This document shows positions 20,610-34,168 of a DNA stretch of 64,000 nucleotides, piece after piece. The position numbers and the translations under genes were made by a program. Source of the DNA: Erinaceus europaeus. Its lineage: Eukaryota > Chordata > Mammalia > Eulipotyphla > Erinaceidae. How positions within the stretch are numbered: position 1 is the stretch's first letter; every line of letters begins with the position of its first letter. The stretch is from the NCBI RefSeq assembly GCF_950295315.1, contig NW_026647566.1, positions 1 to 64,000 of the forward strand, read 5' to 3'. The notes below the pieces were generated by a model that did not search any database, had not been told where the DNA came from, and saw only the letters and a program-made list of their open reading frames with translations.

Positions 20610-23600
20610 TCAATCCATAAATGAAGAAGTAATACAGGTAACAGAGACGTATATGTCCCTGTGTGTTTCCACTGAGTTAATGTAAATGCACTTTTATTTA
20701 CTTCTTCATTTATTTATTACCTTGCCACGAGAATTTCTTTTCATTGCTAAAAAAAAGTGTCCCATCAAGGGTACCAGGTGGTGCCACACCCAGTGAAGCA
20801 CTCATGTTACAATGCAGGAGGACTGGGCCTCAACACCCTGGTCCCCACCTGGCAGGGGAAATCTTTACAAGTGGTGCAGAAGTGCTGCAGGTGTTTCTCT
20901 CTGTGTCTCAAACTCTCTCTCCCTCCCTTCCCTCTCAATTGCTGTCTATTTATTCCAGTGAATAATCAAGAAAATAGAAAGTAAAAAAAGAAAAAGGAAA
21001 AGGAAATATTCCACGACTTCAAATGGGCCACTCAGGACAATGCATTCCTTGTTAAGATGCTCACAGCATTCCATATGCAGAAAGGCAAAGACACCATGTA
21101 TTTTTTAACCCAGTTTTTATATTTATTTATTTATTTATTTATTTAGGTGCTTACTCATTTTTGTCATTGATGAATTAATGTTTTACATTTGACATTGACT
21201 AAGGATCTGACACCAGCGGTCTCCAGTACCCCTAGATGGTACTCTCCCTCTACAAAATTGATCCATTGACCTGTCCATCCATCCATCCACCCATCCATCT
21301 ATCCATCCATCCATCCATCCATCCATCCATCCATCCACCAGTAAACAAAGCTAAGTACAAAAGGAGATCTCTCCTTGAATGAATCTCTCCTTAGGTGAAG
21401 ACAATCAACGATGCACAGGTAGGTTGCAAAGGGGCCAGTTTGGCTGAATAGGGCAGAGGGGCTGAACCAGGGAATGTGTTGGGGCGTGTGGGTGTGGGTG
21501 GGGTGAGCCGGAGACCCTGTGAGCTGGGTCACATTAGGGGCAGGCAGGGGGTGGAAGGGGTTGCGAACAGCTGTCACTGGAGAACCATCACAAATGCCGG
21601 AGCTGGCGAGCAGGGCACCTGGAAGAGAGGACAGACAAAGGAGAGAAGCAAAGTGCGGAGGAGAGGATAGGGGAGAGGATGGTGAGGACAGGAGAGGACA
21701 GGAGAGGACAGGAGGGGAGGGGACCTGAGAAACCTACCTGGACAAAGGCAGCATACAGATATCCAGGAAGGCAGGCAGGCATGCAGGCAGCTCTGGCCTG
21801 GGCTCCCTGGATCCCGGGCACACCTCCACCTGTCTTCTCTTGCCTGCCAGCCCTGAGGTCCCTCGTCGGTCAGCACTGTCTTCTGATCCTTCTGTCCCTC
21901 TGTGCCAGGGCCCAGGCATCTGGCGCTGTTGCCTGACCTAGTGGCAGGGCAGTTGGGCTGACCCGTGCCAGTGTGGCCAGCACAGAATGCCAGGGGCTAG
22001 GACATCACAGAGGGCTCCTGTGGTTGCTAGGCCATGGGGACCCTGCCCATCCAGTTGACCAGCAGCCATGACACCCACACTGAACTTGACCTGAGGGGTG
22101 GTGGCCAGCCACCAGAGCCAGAGCCCCAGGGCAAAGCAGGTGCTGGTCGGCCGGGCCAAGGGGCTCTGGGCAGATTGGTGTGTGTCTGGGCATGGGGCTG
22201 GCATCTGACAGCCCAGGGCTGGGGACCAAGGTCCGCCAGGCCCCTGTCCCACCATGTGCACTGACACACAGTCTTGCTGACTGACTGACAGTCCCCGCCC
22301 CAGAGATACCCACACCAGGTCCCTGGGTGCCCTGAGCTGCCCCTGACGGTTGGTGGGTGCCTGCGTGGACACATGCCTCCGTAATGGAGGACTCTATTAA
22401 TCCCGTTGCCTACTGACAGCTGCCCTCCTGCCCCTCCTCCTCCTCTTCTTCTTCCTCCTCCTCTTCCTCCTCCTCCTCCTCCTTCTCCTCCTCCTCCTCC
22501 ACCTCCACCTCCTCTTCCTCATCCTCAGATGGACTCAATCAGGGCCCTTTGCCTAGGCAAGCCAGGGCTGCTGCTCTGGCTGCTGCAGCTTCTATCCAGT
22601 GGGTGGGTGCAGGAATCTGTTCCTGTCAGTCCCTGATTCCTGGGACCTTCCATGCCTCCAGCTCCCCCCACTCTCTAGTCCAGACCCCTCCTCAAGGATG
22701 CCCCCTTTCCCCTTGCCCTCTGTCCCCCAGCTTCCCAACTAACATCTACTGTGTGCCTCCCTGTGCAACTTTACTGCCACCAAGCTTCTGTCCTTCAGCC
22801 CTGAGGGCCCAGGGCCAGCCCAGCTGCCATCTCACCATCCAGCAGGGGGACCTGCCCTAACCCCCTGCCACCACACCCACACACACGGCCCTGCACACAC
22901 TCAGGGGCTCCCCTGCCAGTAGCCTCTCAAACAGTCTCCTTCTGCCCCCTAGTCCCCTTACAGCCTCTGCCACGGCCCCCACAGACACCTGGGCATCAGC
23001 AGCGCAGACATGCAAACAGCTCCCCTCGCCCCCACTCCATTTGCTCCAAGGTTGTCAAGAGTCTTTTTTTCATGCTGTAGGGGAGGGAGTTGAGACAGTC
23101 CAATGTCCTGGGGAGCAAGAACTGCAAACAGTCCATCTACAATGTAACATTTGGGTCTCAGGCCGCCCAATCCCTAGTGCGCTGTGCAGACCTTTGACTG
23201 GCAAAAACACCCCATCTGAGCGTGAGATCTGGCTGGGCTAGTGGCTCTTTCTGTGGACTAAGAGACAGACAGACAGAGTTTTCAGGTTCAAAACCTATAC
23301 TTCCCAGAAGATGGTCATTCACTTCTGTAAAAAAAAAAAAAAAAAAAAAAAAAAAGGCTTTTAATTTTTTTCCCCTGCCTGGGTAACCTGTCTGCTGCCT
23401 GTTTCAAAGTGAAAAAAGGGAAAAAATCTTTTTTGGAGGGAAGAGGACCAAAATGCAGGCAGGTGGACTCCGTGGAGAGTGGATGGGGAGTTGCTCCTGC
23501 CCTGGCACTAGAGCCCCAGCTGCTGTTCCAGGTGCTCTCTGATACCAGAGATCTCCGTGTGTCGTGTCATGACACTGTCTCCAGGACTGACCCACAGGAT

Positions 23601-23666
23601 AATGCGGCTTCAAAACGAGGCAGGTCATACTGCCTTCAAAAGTAAATCCAGGGAGTTTTGGCGGTA
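20276..23666 (+). repeat. Macrosatellite unit 7 (3391 bp), long-indel form
   Basis: Long form with linked GCTGGCGAGC. ATCC tract 21274-21337 (9 repeats), G-quadruplex motif 21481-21503, pyrimidine tract 22431-22526, CTCF-like sites 22839 and 22942, A-run of 27 at 23329-23355. It is the first unit with CAGGGGCTCCCC (near 22903) and with CTGACGGTTGG (shared with 16, 17 and 18). Private: GGATGTGGGG and CAGATACAAGG in SINE A. Confidence 0.95.
20769..21006 (+). mobile_element. SINE B copy 7
   Basis: CACCTGGCAGGGG form. Confidence 0.78.
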
Positions 23667-24000
23667 TGTCAGAGGGTTAAGAGCTTGTGGCGCTCACAAA
23701 AAGAGGGGACAGGTGGAAGGATCTGGGGTCTGGCCCCCAGACCGCCACCTGCAGGGGATTCGCTTTACAGGGGGTGAAGCAGGTCTTTAGGAGCTCTATC
23801 TTTCTCTTCCACCCTGTATTTCCTCTGCTCTCTCCTTTTGTGTCTGTCAGATGCAAGGTCAGTAAAAACAACAACAACAAAAACAATAACCACCACAGTG
23901 ACCAAGCTACAAGGGCAGCGAAAGGGGAACAAATGGAGTGCAGGAGCTGTGGATTATTCGTGGCGAAGGCATCAGCTGTGGCAATAACCCCTTGAGGCAA
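23651..24000 (+). mobile_element. SINE A copy 8
   Basis: First copy with TTAAGAGC in the head. Confidence 0.8.
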
Positions 24001-26713
24001 TCAATCCATAAATGAAGAAGTAATACAGGTAACAGAGACGTATATGTCCCTGTGTGTTTCCACTGAGTTAATGTAAATGCACTTTTATTTACTTCTTCAT
24101 TTATTTATTACCTTGCCACGAGAATTTCTTTTCATTGCTAAAAAAAAGTGTCCCATCAAGGGTACCAGGTGGTGCCACACCCAGTGAAGCACTCATGTTA
24201 CAATGCAGGAGGACTGGGCCTCAACACCCTGGTCCCCACCTGCCAGGGGAAATCTTTACAAGTGGTGCAGAAGTGCTGCAGGTGTTTCTCTCTGTGTCTC
24301 AAACTCTCTCTCCCTCCCTTCCCTCTCAATTGCTGTCTATTTATTCCAGTGAATAATCAAGAAAATAGAAAGTAAAAAAAGAAAAAGGAAAAGGAAATAT
24401 TCCACGACTTCAAATGGGCCACTCAGGACAATGCATTCCTTGTTAAGATGCTCACAGCATTCCATATGCAGAAAGGCAAAGACACCATGTATTTTTTAAC
24501 CCAGTTTTTATATTTATTTATTTATTTATTTATTTAGGTGCTTACTCATTTTTGTCATTGATGAATTAATGTTTTACATTTGACATTGACTAAGGATCTG
24601 ACACCAGCGGTCTCCAGTACCCCTAGATGGTACTCTCCCTCTACAAAATTGATCCATTGACCTGTCCATCCATCCATCCACCCATCCATCTATCCATCCA
24701 TCCATCCATCCATCCATCCATCCATCCATCCATCCACCAGTAAACAAAGCTAAGTACAAAAGGAGATCTCTCCTGAATGGTGAAGACAATCAACGATGCA
24801 CAGGTAGGTTGCAAAGGGGCCAGTTTGGCTGAATAGGGCAGAGGGTCTGAACCAGGGAATGTGTTGGGGCGTGTGGGTGTGGGTGGGGTGAGCCGGAGAC
24901 CCTGTGAGCTGGGTCACATTAGGGGCAGGCAGGGGGTGGAAGGGGTTGCGAACAGCTGTCACTGGAGAACCATCACAAGTGCCGGAGCTGGTGAGCAGGG
25001 CACCTGGAAGAGAGGACAGACAAAGGAGAGAAGCAAAGTGCAGAGGAGAGGATAGGGGAGAGGATGGTGAGGACAGGAGAGGACAGGAGAGGACAGGAGG
25101 GGAGGGGACCTGAGAAACCTACCTGGACAAAGGCAGCATACAGATATCCAGGAAGGCAGGCAGGCATGCAGGCAGCTCTGGCCTGGGCTCCCTGGATCCC
25201 GGGCACACCTCCACCTGTCTTCTCTTGCCTGCCAGCCCTGAGGTCCCTCGTCGGTCAGCACTGTCTTCTGATCCTTCTGTCCCTCTGTGCCAGGGCCCAG
25301 GCATCTGGCGCTGTTGGCTGACCTAGTGGCAGGTCAGTTGGGCTGACCCGTGCCAGTGTGGCCAGCACAGAATGCCAGGGGCTAGGACATCACAGAGGGC
25401 TCCTGTGGTTGCTAGGCCACGGGGACCCTGCCCATCCAGTTGACCAGCAGCCATGACACCCACACTGAACTTGACCTGAGGGGTGGTGGCCAGCCACCAG
25501 AGCCAGAGCCCCAGGGCAAAGCAGGTGCTGGTCGGCCGGGCCAAGGGGCTCTGGGCAGATTGGTGTGTGTCTGGGCATGGGGCTGGCATCTGACAGCCCA
25601 GGGCTGGGGACCAAGGTCCGCCAGGCCCCTGTCCCACCATGTGCACTGACACACAGTCTTGCTGACTGACTGACAGTCCCCGCCCCAGAGATACCCACAC
25701 CAGGTCCCTGGGTGCCCTGAGCTGCCCCTGAGGGTTGGTGGGTGCCTGCGTGGACACATGCCTCCGTAATGGAGGACTCTATTAATCCCGTTGCCTACTG
25801 ACAGCTGCCCTCCTGCCCCTCCTCCTCCTCTTCTTCTTCCTCCTCCTCTTCCTCCTCCTCCTCCTCCTCCTTCTCCTCCTCCTCCTCCACCTCCACCTCC
25901 TCTTCCTCATCCTCAGATGGACTCAATCAGGGCCCTTTGCCTAGGCAAGCCAGGGCTGCTGCTCTGGCTGCTGCAGCTTCTATCCAGTGGGTGGGTGCAG
26001 GAATCTGTTCCTGTCAGTCCCTGATTCCTGGGACCTTCCATGCCTCCAGCTCCCCCCACTCTCTAGTCCAGACCCCTCCTCAAGGATGCCCCCTTTCCCC
26101 TTGCCCTCTGTCCCCCAGCTTCCCAACTAACATCTACTGTGTGCCTCCCTGTGCAACTTTACTGCCACCAAGCTTCTGTCCTTCAGCCCTGAGGGCCCAG
26201 GGCCAGCCCAGCTGCCATCTCACCATCCAGCAGGGGGACCTGCCCTAACCCCCTGCCACCACACCCACACACTCGGCCCTGCACACACTCACGGGCTGCC
26301 CTGCCAGTAGCCTCTCAAACAGTCTCCTTCTGCCCCCTAGTCCCCTTACAGCCTCTGCCACGGCCCCCACAGACACCTGGGCATCAGCAGCGCAGACATG
26401 CAAACAGCTCCCCTCGCCCCCACTCCATTTGCTCCAAGGTTGTCAAGAGTCTTTTTTTCATGCTGTAGGGGAGGGAGTTGAGACAGTCCAATGTCCTGGG
26501 GAGCAAGAACTGCAAACAGTCCATCTACAATGTAACATTTGGGTCTCAGGCCGCCCAATCCCTAGTGCGCTGTGCAGACCTTTGACTGGCAAAAACACCC
26601 CATCTGAGCGTGAGATCTGGCTGGGCTAGTGGCTCTTTCTGTGGACTAAGAGACAGACAGACAGAGTTTTCAGGTTCAAAACCTATACTTCCCAGAAGAT
26701 GGTCATTCACTTC

Positions 26714-26748
<35 letters not shown>

Positions 26749-27056
26749 TTTTAATTTTTTTCCCCTGCCTGGGTAACCTGTCTGCTGCCTGTTTCAAAGT
26801 GAAAAAAGGGAAAAAATCTTTTTTGGAGGGAAGAGGACCAAAATGCAGGCAGGTGGACTCCGTGGAGAGTGGATGGGGAGTTGCTCCTGCCCTGGCACTA
26901 GAGCCCCAGCTGCTGTTCCAGGTGCTCTCTGATACCAGAGATCTCCGTGTGTCGTGTCATGACACTGTCTCCAGGACTGACCCACAGGATAATGCGGCTT
27001 CAAAAGGAGGCAGGTCATACTGCCTTCAAAAGTAAATCCAGGGAGTTTTGGCGGTA
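23667..27056 (+). repeat. Macrosatellite unit 8 (3390 bp)
   Basis: Short form. ATCC tract 24665-24736 (11 repeats), G-quadruplex motif 24866-24888, pyrimidine tract 25816-25914 (first unit with one extra CTC), CTCF-like sites 26227 and 26330, A-run of 29 at 26717-26745. It is the first unit with CTGTTGGCTGACC in place of CTGTTGCCTGACC, and the first with TTAAGAGC at its start. Confidence 0.95.
24160..24397 (+). mobile_element. SINE B copy 8
   Basis: CACCTGCCAGGGG form. Confidence 0.78.
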
Positions 27057-27390
27057 TGTCAGAGGGTTAAGGGCTTGTGGCGCTCACAAAAAGAGGGGAC
27101 AGGTGGAAGGATCTGGGGTCTGGCCCCCAGACCGCCACCTGCAGGGGATTCGCTTTACAGGGGGTGAAGCAGGTCTTTAGGAGCTCTATCTTTCTCTTCC
27201 ACCCTGTATTTCCTCTGCTCTCTCCTTTTGTGTCTGTCAGATGCAAGGTCAGTAAAAACAACAACAACAAAAACAATAACCACCACAGTGACCAAGCTAC
27301 AAGGGCAGCGAAAGGGGAACAAATGGAGTGCAGGAGCTGTGGATTATTCGTGGCGAAGGCATCAGCTGTGGCAATAACCCCTTGAGGCAA
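27041..27390 (+). mobile_element. SINE A copy 9
   Basis: Has the TTAAGGGC head; the sequence just 3' reads GGCAATTAATCC. Confidence 0.8.
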
Positions 27391-30300
27391 TTAATCCATA
27401 AATGAAGAAGTAATACAGGTAACAGAGACGTATATGTCCCTGTGTGTTTCCACTGAGTTAATGTAAATGCACTTTTATTTACTTCATTTATTTATTACCT
27501 TGCCATGAGAATTTCTTTTCATTGCTAAAAAAAAGTGTCCCATCAAGGGTACCAGGTGGTGCCACACCCAGTGAAGCACTCATGTTACAATGCAGGAGGA
27601 CTGGGCCTCAACACCCTGGTCCCCACCTGCCAGGGGAAATCTTTACAAGTGGTGCAGAAGTGCTGCAGGTGTTTCTCTCTGTGTCTCAAACTCTCTCTCC
27701 CTCCCTTCCCTCTCAATTGCTGTCTATTTATTCCAGTGAATAATCAAGAAAATAGAAAGTAAAAAAAGAAAAAGGAAAAGGAAATATTCCACGACTTCAA
27801 ATGGGCCACTCAGGACAATGCATTCCTTGTTAAGATGCTCACAGCATTCCATATGCAGAAAGGCAAAGACACCATGTATTTTTTAACCCAGTTTTTATAT
27901 TTATTTATTTATTTATTTAGGTGCTTACTCATTTTTGTCATTGATGAATTAATGTTTTACATTTGACATTGACTAAGGATCTGACACCAGCGGTCTCCAG
28001 TACCCCTAGATGGTACTCTCCCTCTACAAAATTGATCCATTGACCTGTCCATCCATCCATCCACCCATCCATCTATCCATCCATCCATCCATCCATCCAT
28101 CCATCCATCCATCCATCCACCAGTAAACAAAGCTAAGTACAAAAGGAGATCTCTCCTGAATGGTGAAGACAATCAACGATGCACAGGTAGGTTGCAAAGG
28201 GGCCAGTTTGGCTGAATAGGGCAGAGGGTCTGAACCAGGGAATGTGTTGGGGCGTGTGGGTGTGGGTGGGGTGAGCCGGAGACCCTGTGAGCTGGGTCAC
28301 ATTAGGGGCAGGCAGGGGGTGGAAGGGGTTGCGAACAGCTGTCACTGGAGAACCATCACAAGTGCCGGAGCTGGTGAGCAGGGCACCTGGAAGAGAGGAC
28401 AGACAAAGGAGAGAAGCAAAGTGCAGAGGAGAGGATAGGGGAGAGGATGGTGAGGACAGGAGAGGACAGGAGAGGACAGGAGGGGAGGGGACCTGAGAAA
28501 CCTACCTGGACAAAGGCAGCATACAGATATCCAGGAAGGCAGGCAGGCATGCAGGCAGCTCTGGCCTGGGCTCCCTGGATCCCGGGCACACCTCCACCTG
28601 TCTTCTCTTGCCTGCCAGCCCTGAGGTCCCTCGTCGGTCAGCACTGTCTTCTGATCCTTCTGTCCCTCTGTGCCAGGGCCCAGGCATCTGGCGCTGTTGG
28701 CTGACCTAGTGGCAGGGCAGTTGGGCTGACCCGTGCCAGTGTGGCCAGCACAGAATGCCAGGGGCTAGGACATCACAGAGGGCTCCTGTGGTTGCTAGGC
28801 CACGGGGACCCTGCCCATCCAGTTGACCAGCAGCCATGACACCCACACTGAACTTGACCTGAGGGGTGGTGGCCAGCCACCAGAGCCAGAGCCCCAGGGC
28901 AAAGCAGGTGCTGGTCGGCCGGGCCAAGGGGCTCTGGGCAGATTGGTGTGTGTCTGGGCATGGGGCTGGCATCTGACAGCCCAGGGCTGGGGACCAAGGT
29001 CCGCCAGGCCCCTGTCCCACCATGTGCACTGACACACAGTCTTGCTGACTGACTGACAGTCCCCGCCCCAGAGATACCCACACCAGGTCCCTGGGTGCCC
29101 TGAGCTGCCCCTGAGGGTTGGTGGGTGCCTGCGTGGACACATGCCTCCGTAATGGAGGACTCTATTAATCCCGTTGCCTACTGACAGCTGCCCTCCTGCC
29201 CCTCCTCCTCCTCTTCTTCTTCCTCCTCCTCTTCCTCCTCCTCCTCCTCCTCCTTCTCCTCCTCCTCCTCCACCTCCACCTCCTCTTCCTCATCCTCAGA
29301 TGGACTCAATCAGGGCCCTTTGCCTAGGCAAGCCAGGGCTGCTGCTCTGGCTGCTGCAGCTTCTATCCAGTGGGTGGGTGCAGGAATCTGTTCCTGTCAG
29401 TCCCTGATTCCTGGGACCTTCCATGCCTCCAGCTCCCCCCACTCTCTAGTCCAGACCCCTCCTCAAGGATGCCCCCTTTCCCCTTGCCCTCTGTCCCCCA
29501 GCTTCCCAACTAACATCTACTGTGTGCCTCCCTGTGCAACTTTACTGCCACCAAGCTTCTGTCCTTCAGCCCTGAGGGCCCAGGGCCAGCCCAGCTGCCA
29601 TCTCACCATCCAGCAGGGGGACCTGCCCTAACCCCCTGCCACCACACCCACACACACGGCCCTGCACACACTCAGGGGCTCCCCTGCCAGTAGCCTCTCA
29701 AACAGTCTCCTTCTGCCCCCTAGTCCCCTTACAGCCTCTGCCACGGCCCCCACAGACACCTGGGCATCAGCAGCGCAGACATGCAAACAGCTCCCCTCGC
29801 CCCCACTCCATTTGCTCCAAGGTTGTCAAGAGTCTTTTTTTCATGCTGTAGGGGAGGGAGTTGAGACAGTCCAATGTCCTGGGGAGCAAGAACTGCAAAC
29901 AGTCCATCTACAATGTAACATTTGGGTCTCAGGCCGCCCAATCCCTAGTGCGCTGTGCAGACCTTTGACTGGCAAAACACCCCATCTGAGCGTGAGATCT
30001 GGCTGGGCTAGTGGCTCTTTCTGTGGACTAAGAGACAGACAGACAGAGTTTTCAGGTTCAAAACCTATACTTCCCAGAAGATGGTCATTCACTTCTGTAA
30101 AAAAAAAAAAAAAAAAAAAAAAGGCTTTTAATTTTTTTTCCCCTGCCTGGGTAACCTGTCTGCTGCCTGTTTCAAAGTGAAAAAAGGGAAAAAATCTTTT
30201 TTGGAGGGAAGAGGACCAAAATGCAGGCAGGTGGACTCCGTGGAGAGTGGATGGGGACTTGCTCCTGCCCTGGCACTAGAGCCCCAGCTGCTGTTCCAGG

Positions 30301-30434
30301 TGCTCTCTGATACCAGAGATCTCCGTGTGTCGTGTCATGACACTGTCTCCAGGACTGACCCACAGGATAATGCGGCTTCAAAACGAGGCAGGTCCTACTG
30401 CCTTCAAAAGTAAATCCAGGGAGTTTTGGCGGTA
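27057..30434 (+). repeat. Macrosatellite unit 9 (3378 bp)
   Basis: Short form. A 3-base deletion (one TTC) in the right arm of the inverted repeat shifts SINE B to 27547-27784. TTTA tract of 5. ATCC tract 28048-28119 (11 repeats), G-quadruplex motif 28249-28271, pyrimidine tract 29199-29297 (+CTC), CTCF-like sites 29610 and 29713, A-run of 24 at 30099-30122. First unit with the four-A form GGCAAAACACC and with GGGGACTTGC. Confidence 0.95.
27547..27784 (+). mobile_element. SINE B copy 9
   Basis: Shifted 3 bases left in the unit by a deletion upstream; the element itself is full length. Confidence 0.78.
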
Positions 30435-30768
30435 TGTCAGAGGGTTAAGAGCTTGTGGCGCTCACAAAAAGAGGGGACAGGTGGAAGGATCTGGGGTCTG
30501 GCCCCCAGACCGCCACCTGCAGGGGATTCGCTTTACAGCGGGTGAAGCAGGTCTTTAGGAGCTCTATCTTTCTCTTCCACCCTGTATTTCCTCTGCTCTC
30601 TCCTTTTGTGTCTGTCAGATGCAAGGTCAGTAAAAACAACAACAACAAAAACAATAACCACCACAGTGACCAAGCTACAAGGGCAGCGAAAGGGGAACAA
30701 ATGGAGTGCAGGAGCTGTGGATTATTCGTGGCGAAGGCATCAGCTGTGGCAATAACCCCTTGAGGCAA
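30419..30768 (+). mobile_element. SINE A copy 10
   Basis: TTAAGAGC head; private TTTACAGCGGGTG. Confidence 0.8.
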
Positions 30769-33700
30769 TCAATCCATAAATGAAGAAGTAATACAGGTAA
30801 CAGAGACGTATATGTCCCTGTGTGTTTCCACTGAGTTAATGTAAATGCACTTTTATTTACTTCTTCATTTATTTATTACCTTGCCACGAGAATTTCTTTT
30901 CATTGCTAAAAAAAAGTGTCCCATCAAGGGTACCAGGTGGTGCCACACCCAGTGAAGCACTCATGTTACAATGCAGGAGGACTGGGCCTCAACACCCTGG
31001 TCCCCACCTGGCAGGGGAAATCTTTACAAGTGGTGCAGAAGTGCTGCAGGTGTTTCTCTCTGTGTCTCAAACTCTCTCTCCCTCCCTTCCCTCTCAATTG
31101 CTGTCTATTTATTCCAGTGAATAATCAAGAAAATAGAAAGTAAAAAAAGAAAAAGGAAAAGGAAATATTCCACGACTTCAAATGGGCCACTCAGGACAAT
31201 GCATTCCTTGTTAAGATGCTCACAGCATTCCATATGCAGAGAGGCAAAGACACCATGTATTTTTTAACCCAGTTTTTATATTTATTTATTTATTTATTTA
31301 TTTAGGTGCTTACTCATTTTTGTCATTGATGAATTAATGTTTTACATTTGACATTGACTAAGGATCTGACACCAGCGGTCTCCAGTACCCCTAGATGGTA
31401 CTCTCCCTCTACAAAATTGATCCATTGACCTGTCCATCCATCCATCCACCCATCCATCTATCCATCCATCCATCCATCCATCCATCCATCCATCCATCCA
31501 TCCACCAGTAAACAAAGCTAAGTACAAAAGGAGATCTCTCCTTGAATGAATCTCTCCTTAGGTGAAGACAATCAACGATGCACAGGTAGGTTGCAAAGGG
31601 GCCAGTTTGGCTGAATAGGGCAGAGGGGCTGAACCAGGGAATGTGTTGGGGCGTGTGGGTGTGGGTGGGGTGAGCCGGAGACCCTGTGAGCTGGGTCACA
31701 TTAGGGGCAGGCAGGGGGTGGAAGGGGTTGCGAACAGCTGTCACTGGAGAACCATCACAAGTGCCGGAGCTGGCGAGCAGGGCACCTGGAAGAGAGGACA
31801 GACAAAGGAGAGAAGCAAAGTGCGGAGGAGAGGATAGGGGAGAGGATGGTGAGGACAGGAGAGGACAGGAGAGGACAGGAGGGGAGGGGACCTGAGAAAC
31901 CTACCTGGACAAAGGCAGCATACAGATATCCAGGAAGGCAGGCAGGCATGCAGGCAGCTCTGGCCTGGGCTCCCTGGATCCCGGGCACACCTCCACCTGT
32001 CTTCTCTTGCCTGCCAGCCCTGAGGTCCCTCGTCGGTCAGCACTGTCTTCTGATCCTTCTGTCCCTCTGTGCCAGGGCCCAGGCATCTGGCGCTGTTGGC
32101 TGACCTAGTGGCAGGGCAGTTGGGCTGACCCGTGCCAGTGTGGCCAGCACAGAATGCCAGGGGCTAGGACATCACAGAGGGCTCCTGTGGTTGCTAGGCC
32201 ACGGGGACCCTGCCCATCCAGTTGACCAGCAGCCATGACACCCACACTGAACTTGACCTGAGGGGTGGTGGCCAGCCACCAGAGCCAGAGCCCCAGGGCA
32301 AAGCAGGTGCTGGTCGGCCGGGCCAAGGGGCTCTGGGCAGATTGGTGTGTGTCTGGGCATGGGGCTGGCATCTGACAGCCCAGGGCTGGGGACCAAGGTC
32401 CGCCAGGCCCCTGTCCCACCATGTGCACTGACACACAGTCTTGCTGACTGACTGAGAGTCCCCGCCCCAGAGATACCCACACCAGGTCCCTGGGTGCCCT
32501 GAGCTGCCCCTGAGGGTTGGTGGGTGCCTGCGTGGACACATGCCTCCGTAATGGAGGACTCTATTAATCCCGTTGCCTACTGACAGCTGCCCTCCTGCCC
32601 CTCCTCCTCCTCTTCTTCTTCCTCCTCCTCTTCCTCCTCCTCCTCCTCCTCCTTCTCCTCCTCCTCCTCCACCTCCACCTCCTCTTCCTCATCCTCAGAT
32701 GGACTCAATCAGGGCCCTTTGCCTAGGCAAGCCAGGGCTGCTGCTCTGGCTGCTGCAGCTTCTATCCAGTGGGTGGGTGCAGGAATCTGTTCCTGTCAGT
32801 CCCTGATTCCTGGGACCTTCCATGCCTCCAGCTCCCCCCACTCTCTAGTCCAGACCCCTCCTCAAGGATGCCCCCTTTCCCCTTGCCCTCTGTCCCCCAG
32901 CTTCCCAACTAACATCTACTGTGTGCCTCCCTGTGCAACTTTACTGCCACCAAGCTTCTGTCCTTCAGCCCTGAGGGCCCAGGGCCAGCCCAGCTGCCAT
33001 CTCACCATCCAGCAGGGGGACCTGCCCTAACCCCCTGCCACCACACCCACACACTCGGCCCTGCACACACTCAGGGGCTCCCCTGCCAGTAGCCTCTCAA
33101 ACAGTCTCCTTCTGCCCCCTAGTCCCCTTACAGCCTCTGCCACGGCGCCCACAGACACCTGGGCATCAGCAGCGCAGAAATGCAAACAGCTCCCCTTGCC
33201 CCCACTCCATTTGCTCCAAGGTTGTCAAGAGTCTTTTTTTCATGCTGTAGGGGAGGGAGTTGAGACAGTCCAATGTCCTGGGGAGCAAGAACTGCAAACA
33301 GTCCATCTACAATGTAACATTTGGGTCTCAGGCCGCCCAATCCCTAGTGCGCTGTGCAGACCTTTGACTGGCAAAAACACCCCATCTGAGCGTGAGATCT
33401 GGCTGGGCTAGTGGCTCTTTCTGTGGACTAAGAGACAGACAGACAGAGTTTTCAGGTTCAAAACCTATACTTCCCAGAAGATGGTCATTCACTTCTGTAA
33501 AAAAAAAAAAAAAAAAAAAAAAAGGCTTTTAATTTTTTTCCCCTGCCTGGGTAACCTGTCTGCTGCCTGTTTCAAAGTGAAAAAAGGGAAAAAATCTTTT
33601 TTGGAGGGAAGAGGACCAAAATGCAGGCAGGTGGACTCCGTGGAGAGTGGATGGGGACTTGCTCCTGCCCTGGCACTAGAGCCCCAGCTGCTGTTCCAGG

Positions 33701-33834
33701 TGCTCTCTGATACCAGAGATCTCCGTGTGCCGTGTCATGACACTGTCTCCAGGACTGACCCACAGGATAATGCGGCTTCAAAACGAGGCAGGTCATACTG
33801 CCTTCAAAAGTAAATCCAGGGAGTTTTGGCGGTA
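30435..33834 (+). repeat. Macrosatellite unit 10 (3400 bp), long-indel form, longest unit
   Basis: Long form with GCTGGCGAGC. ATCC tract 31433-31504 (11 repeats), G-quadruplex motif 31648-31670, pyrimidine tract 32598-32696 (+CTC), CTCF-like sites 33009 and 33112, A-run of 25 at 33499-33523. Mosaic in one short interval: it has the CACTCGG variant of older units next to CAGGGGCTCCCC. Shares GCAGAGAGGC after SINE B with units 17 and 19, and GACTGAGAGTCC with 11 and 12. Confidence 0.95.
30928..31165 (+). mobile_element. SINE B copy 10
   Basis: CACCTGGCAGGGG form. Confidence 0.78.
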
Positions 33835-34168
33835 TGTCAGAGGGTTAAGAGCTTGTGGCGCTCACAAAAAGAGGGGACAGGTGGAAGGATCTGGGGTCTG
33901 GCCCCCAGACCGCCACCTGCAGGGGATTCGCTTTACAGGGGGTGAAGCAGGTCTTTAGGAGCTCTATCTTTCTCTTCCACCCTGTATTTCCTCTGCTCTC
34001 TCCTTTTGTGTCTGTCAGATGCAAGGTCAGTAAAAACAACAACAACAAAAACAATAACCACCACAGTGACCAAGCTACAAGGGCAGCGAAAGGGGAACAA
34101 ATGGAGTGCAGGAGCTGTGGATTATTCGTGGCGAAGGCATCAGCTGTGGCAATAACCCCTTGAGGCAA
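33819..34168 (+). mobile_element. SINE A copy 11
   Basis: TTAAGAGC head, otherwise like copy 8. Confidence 0.8.
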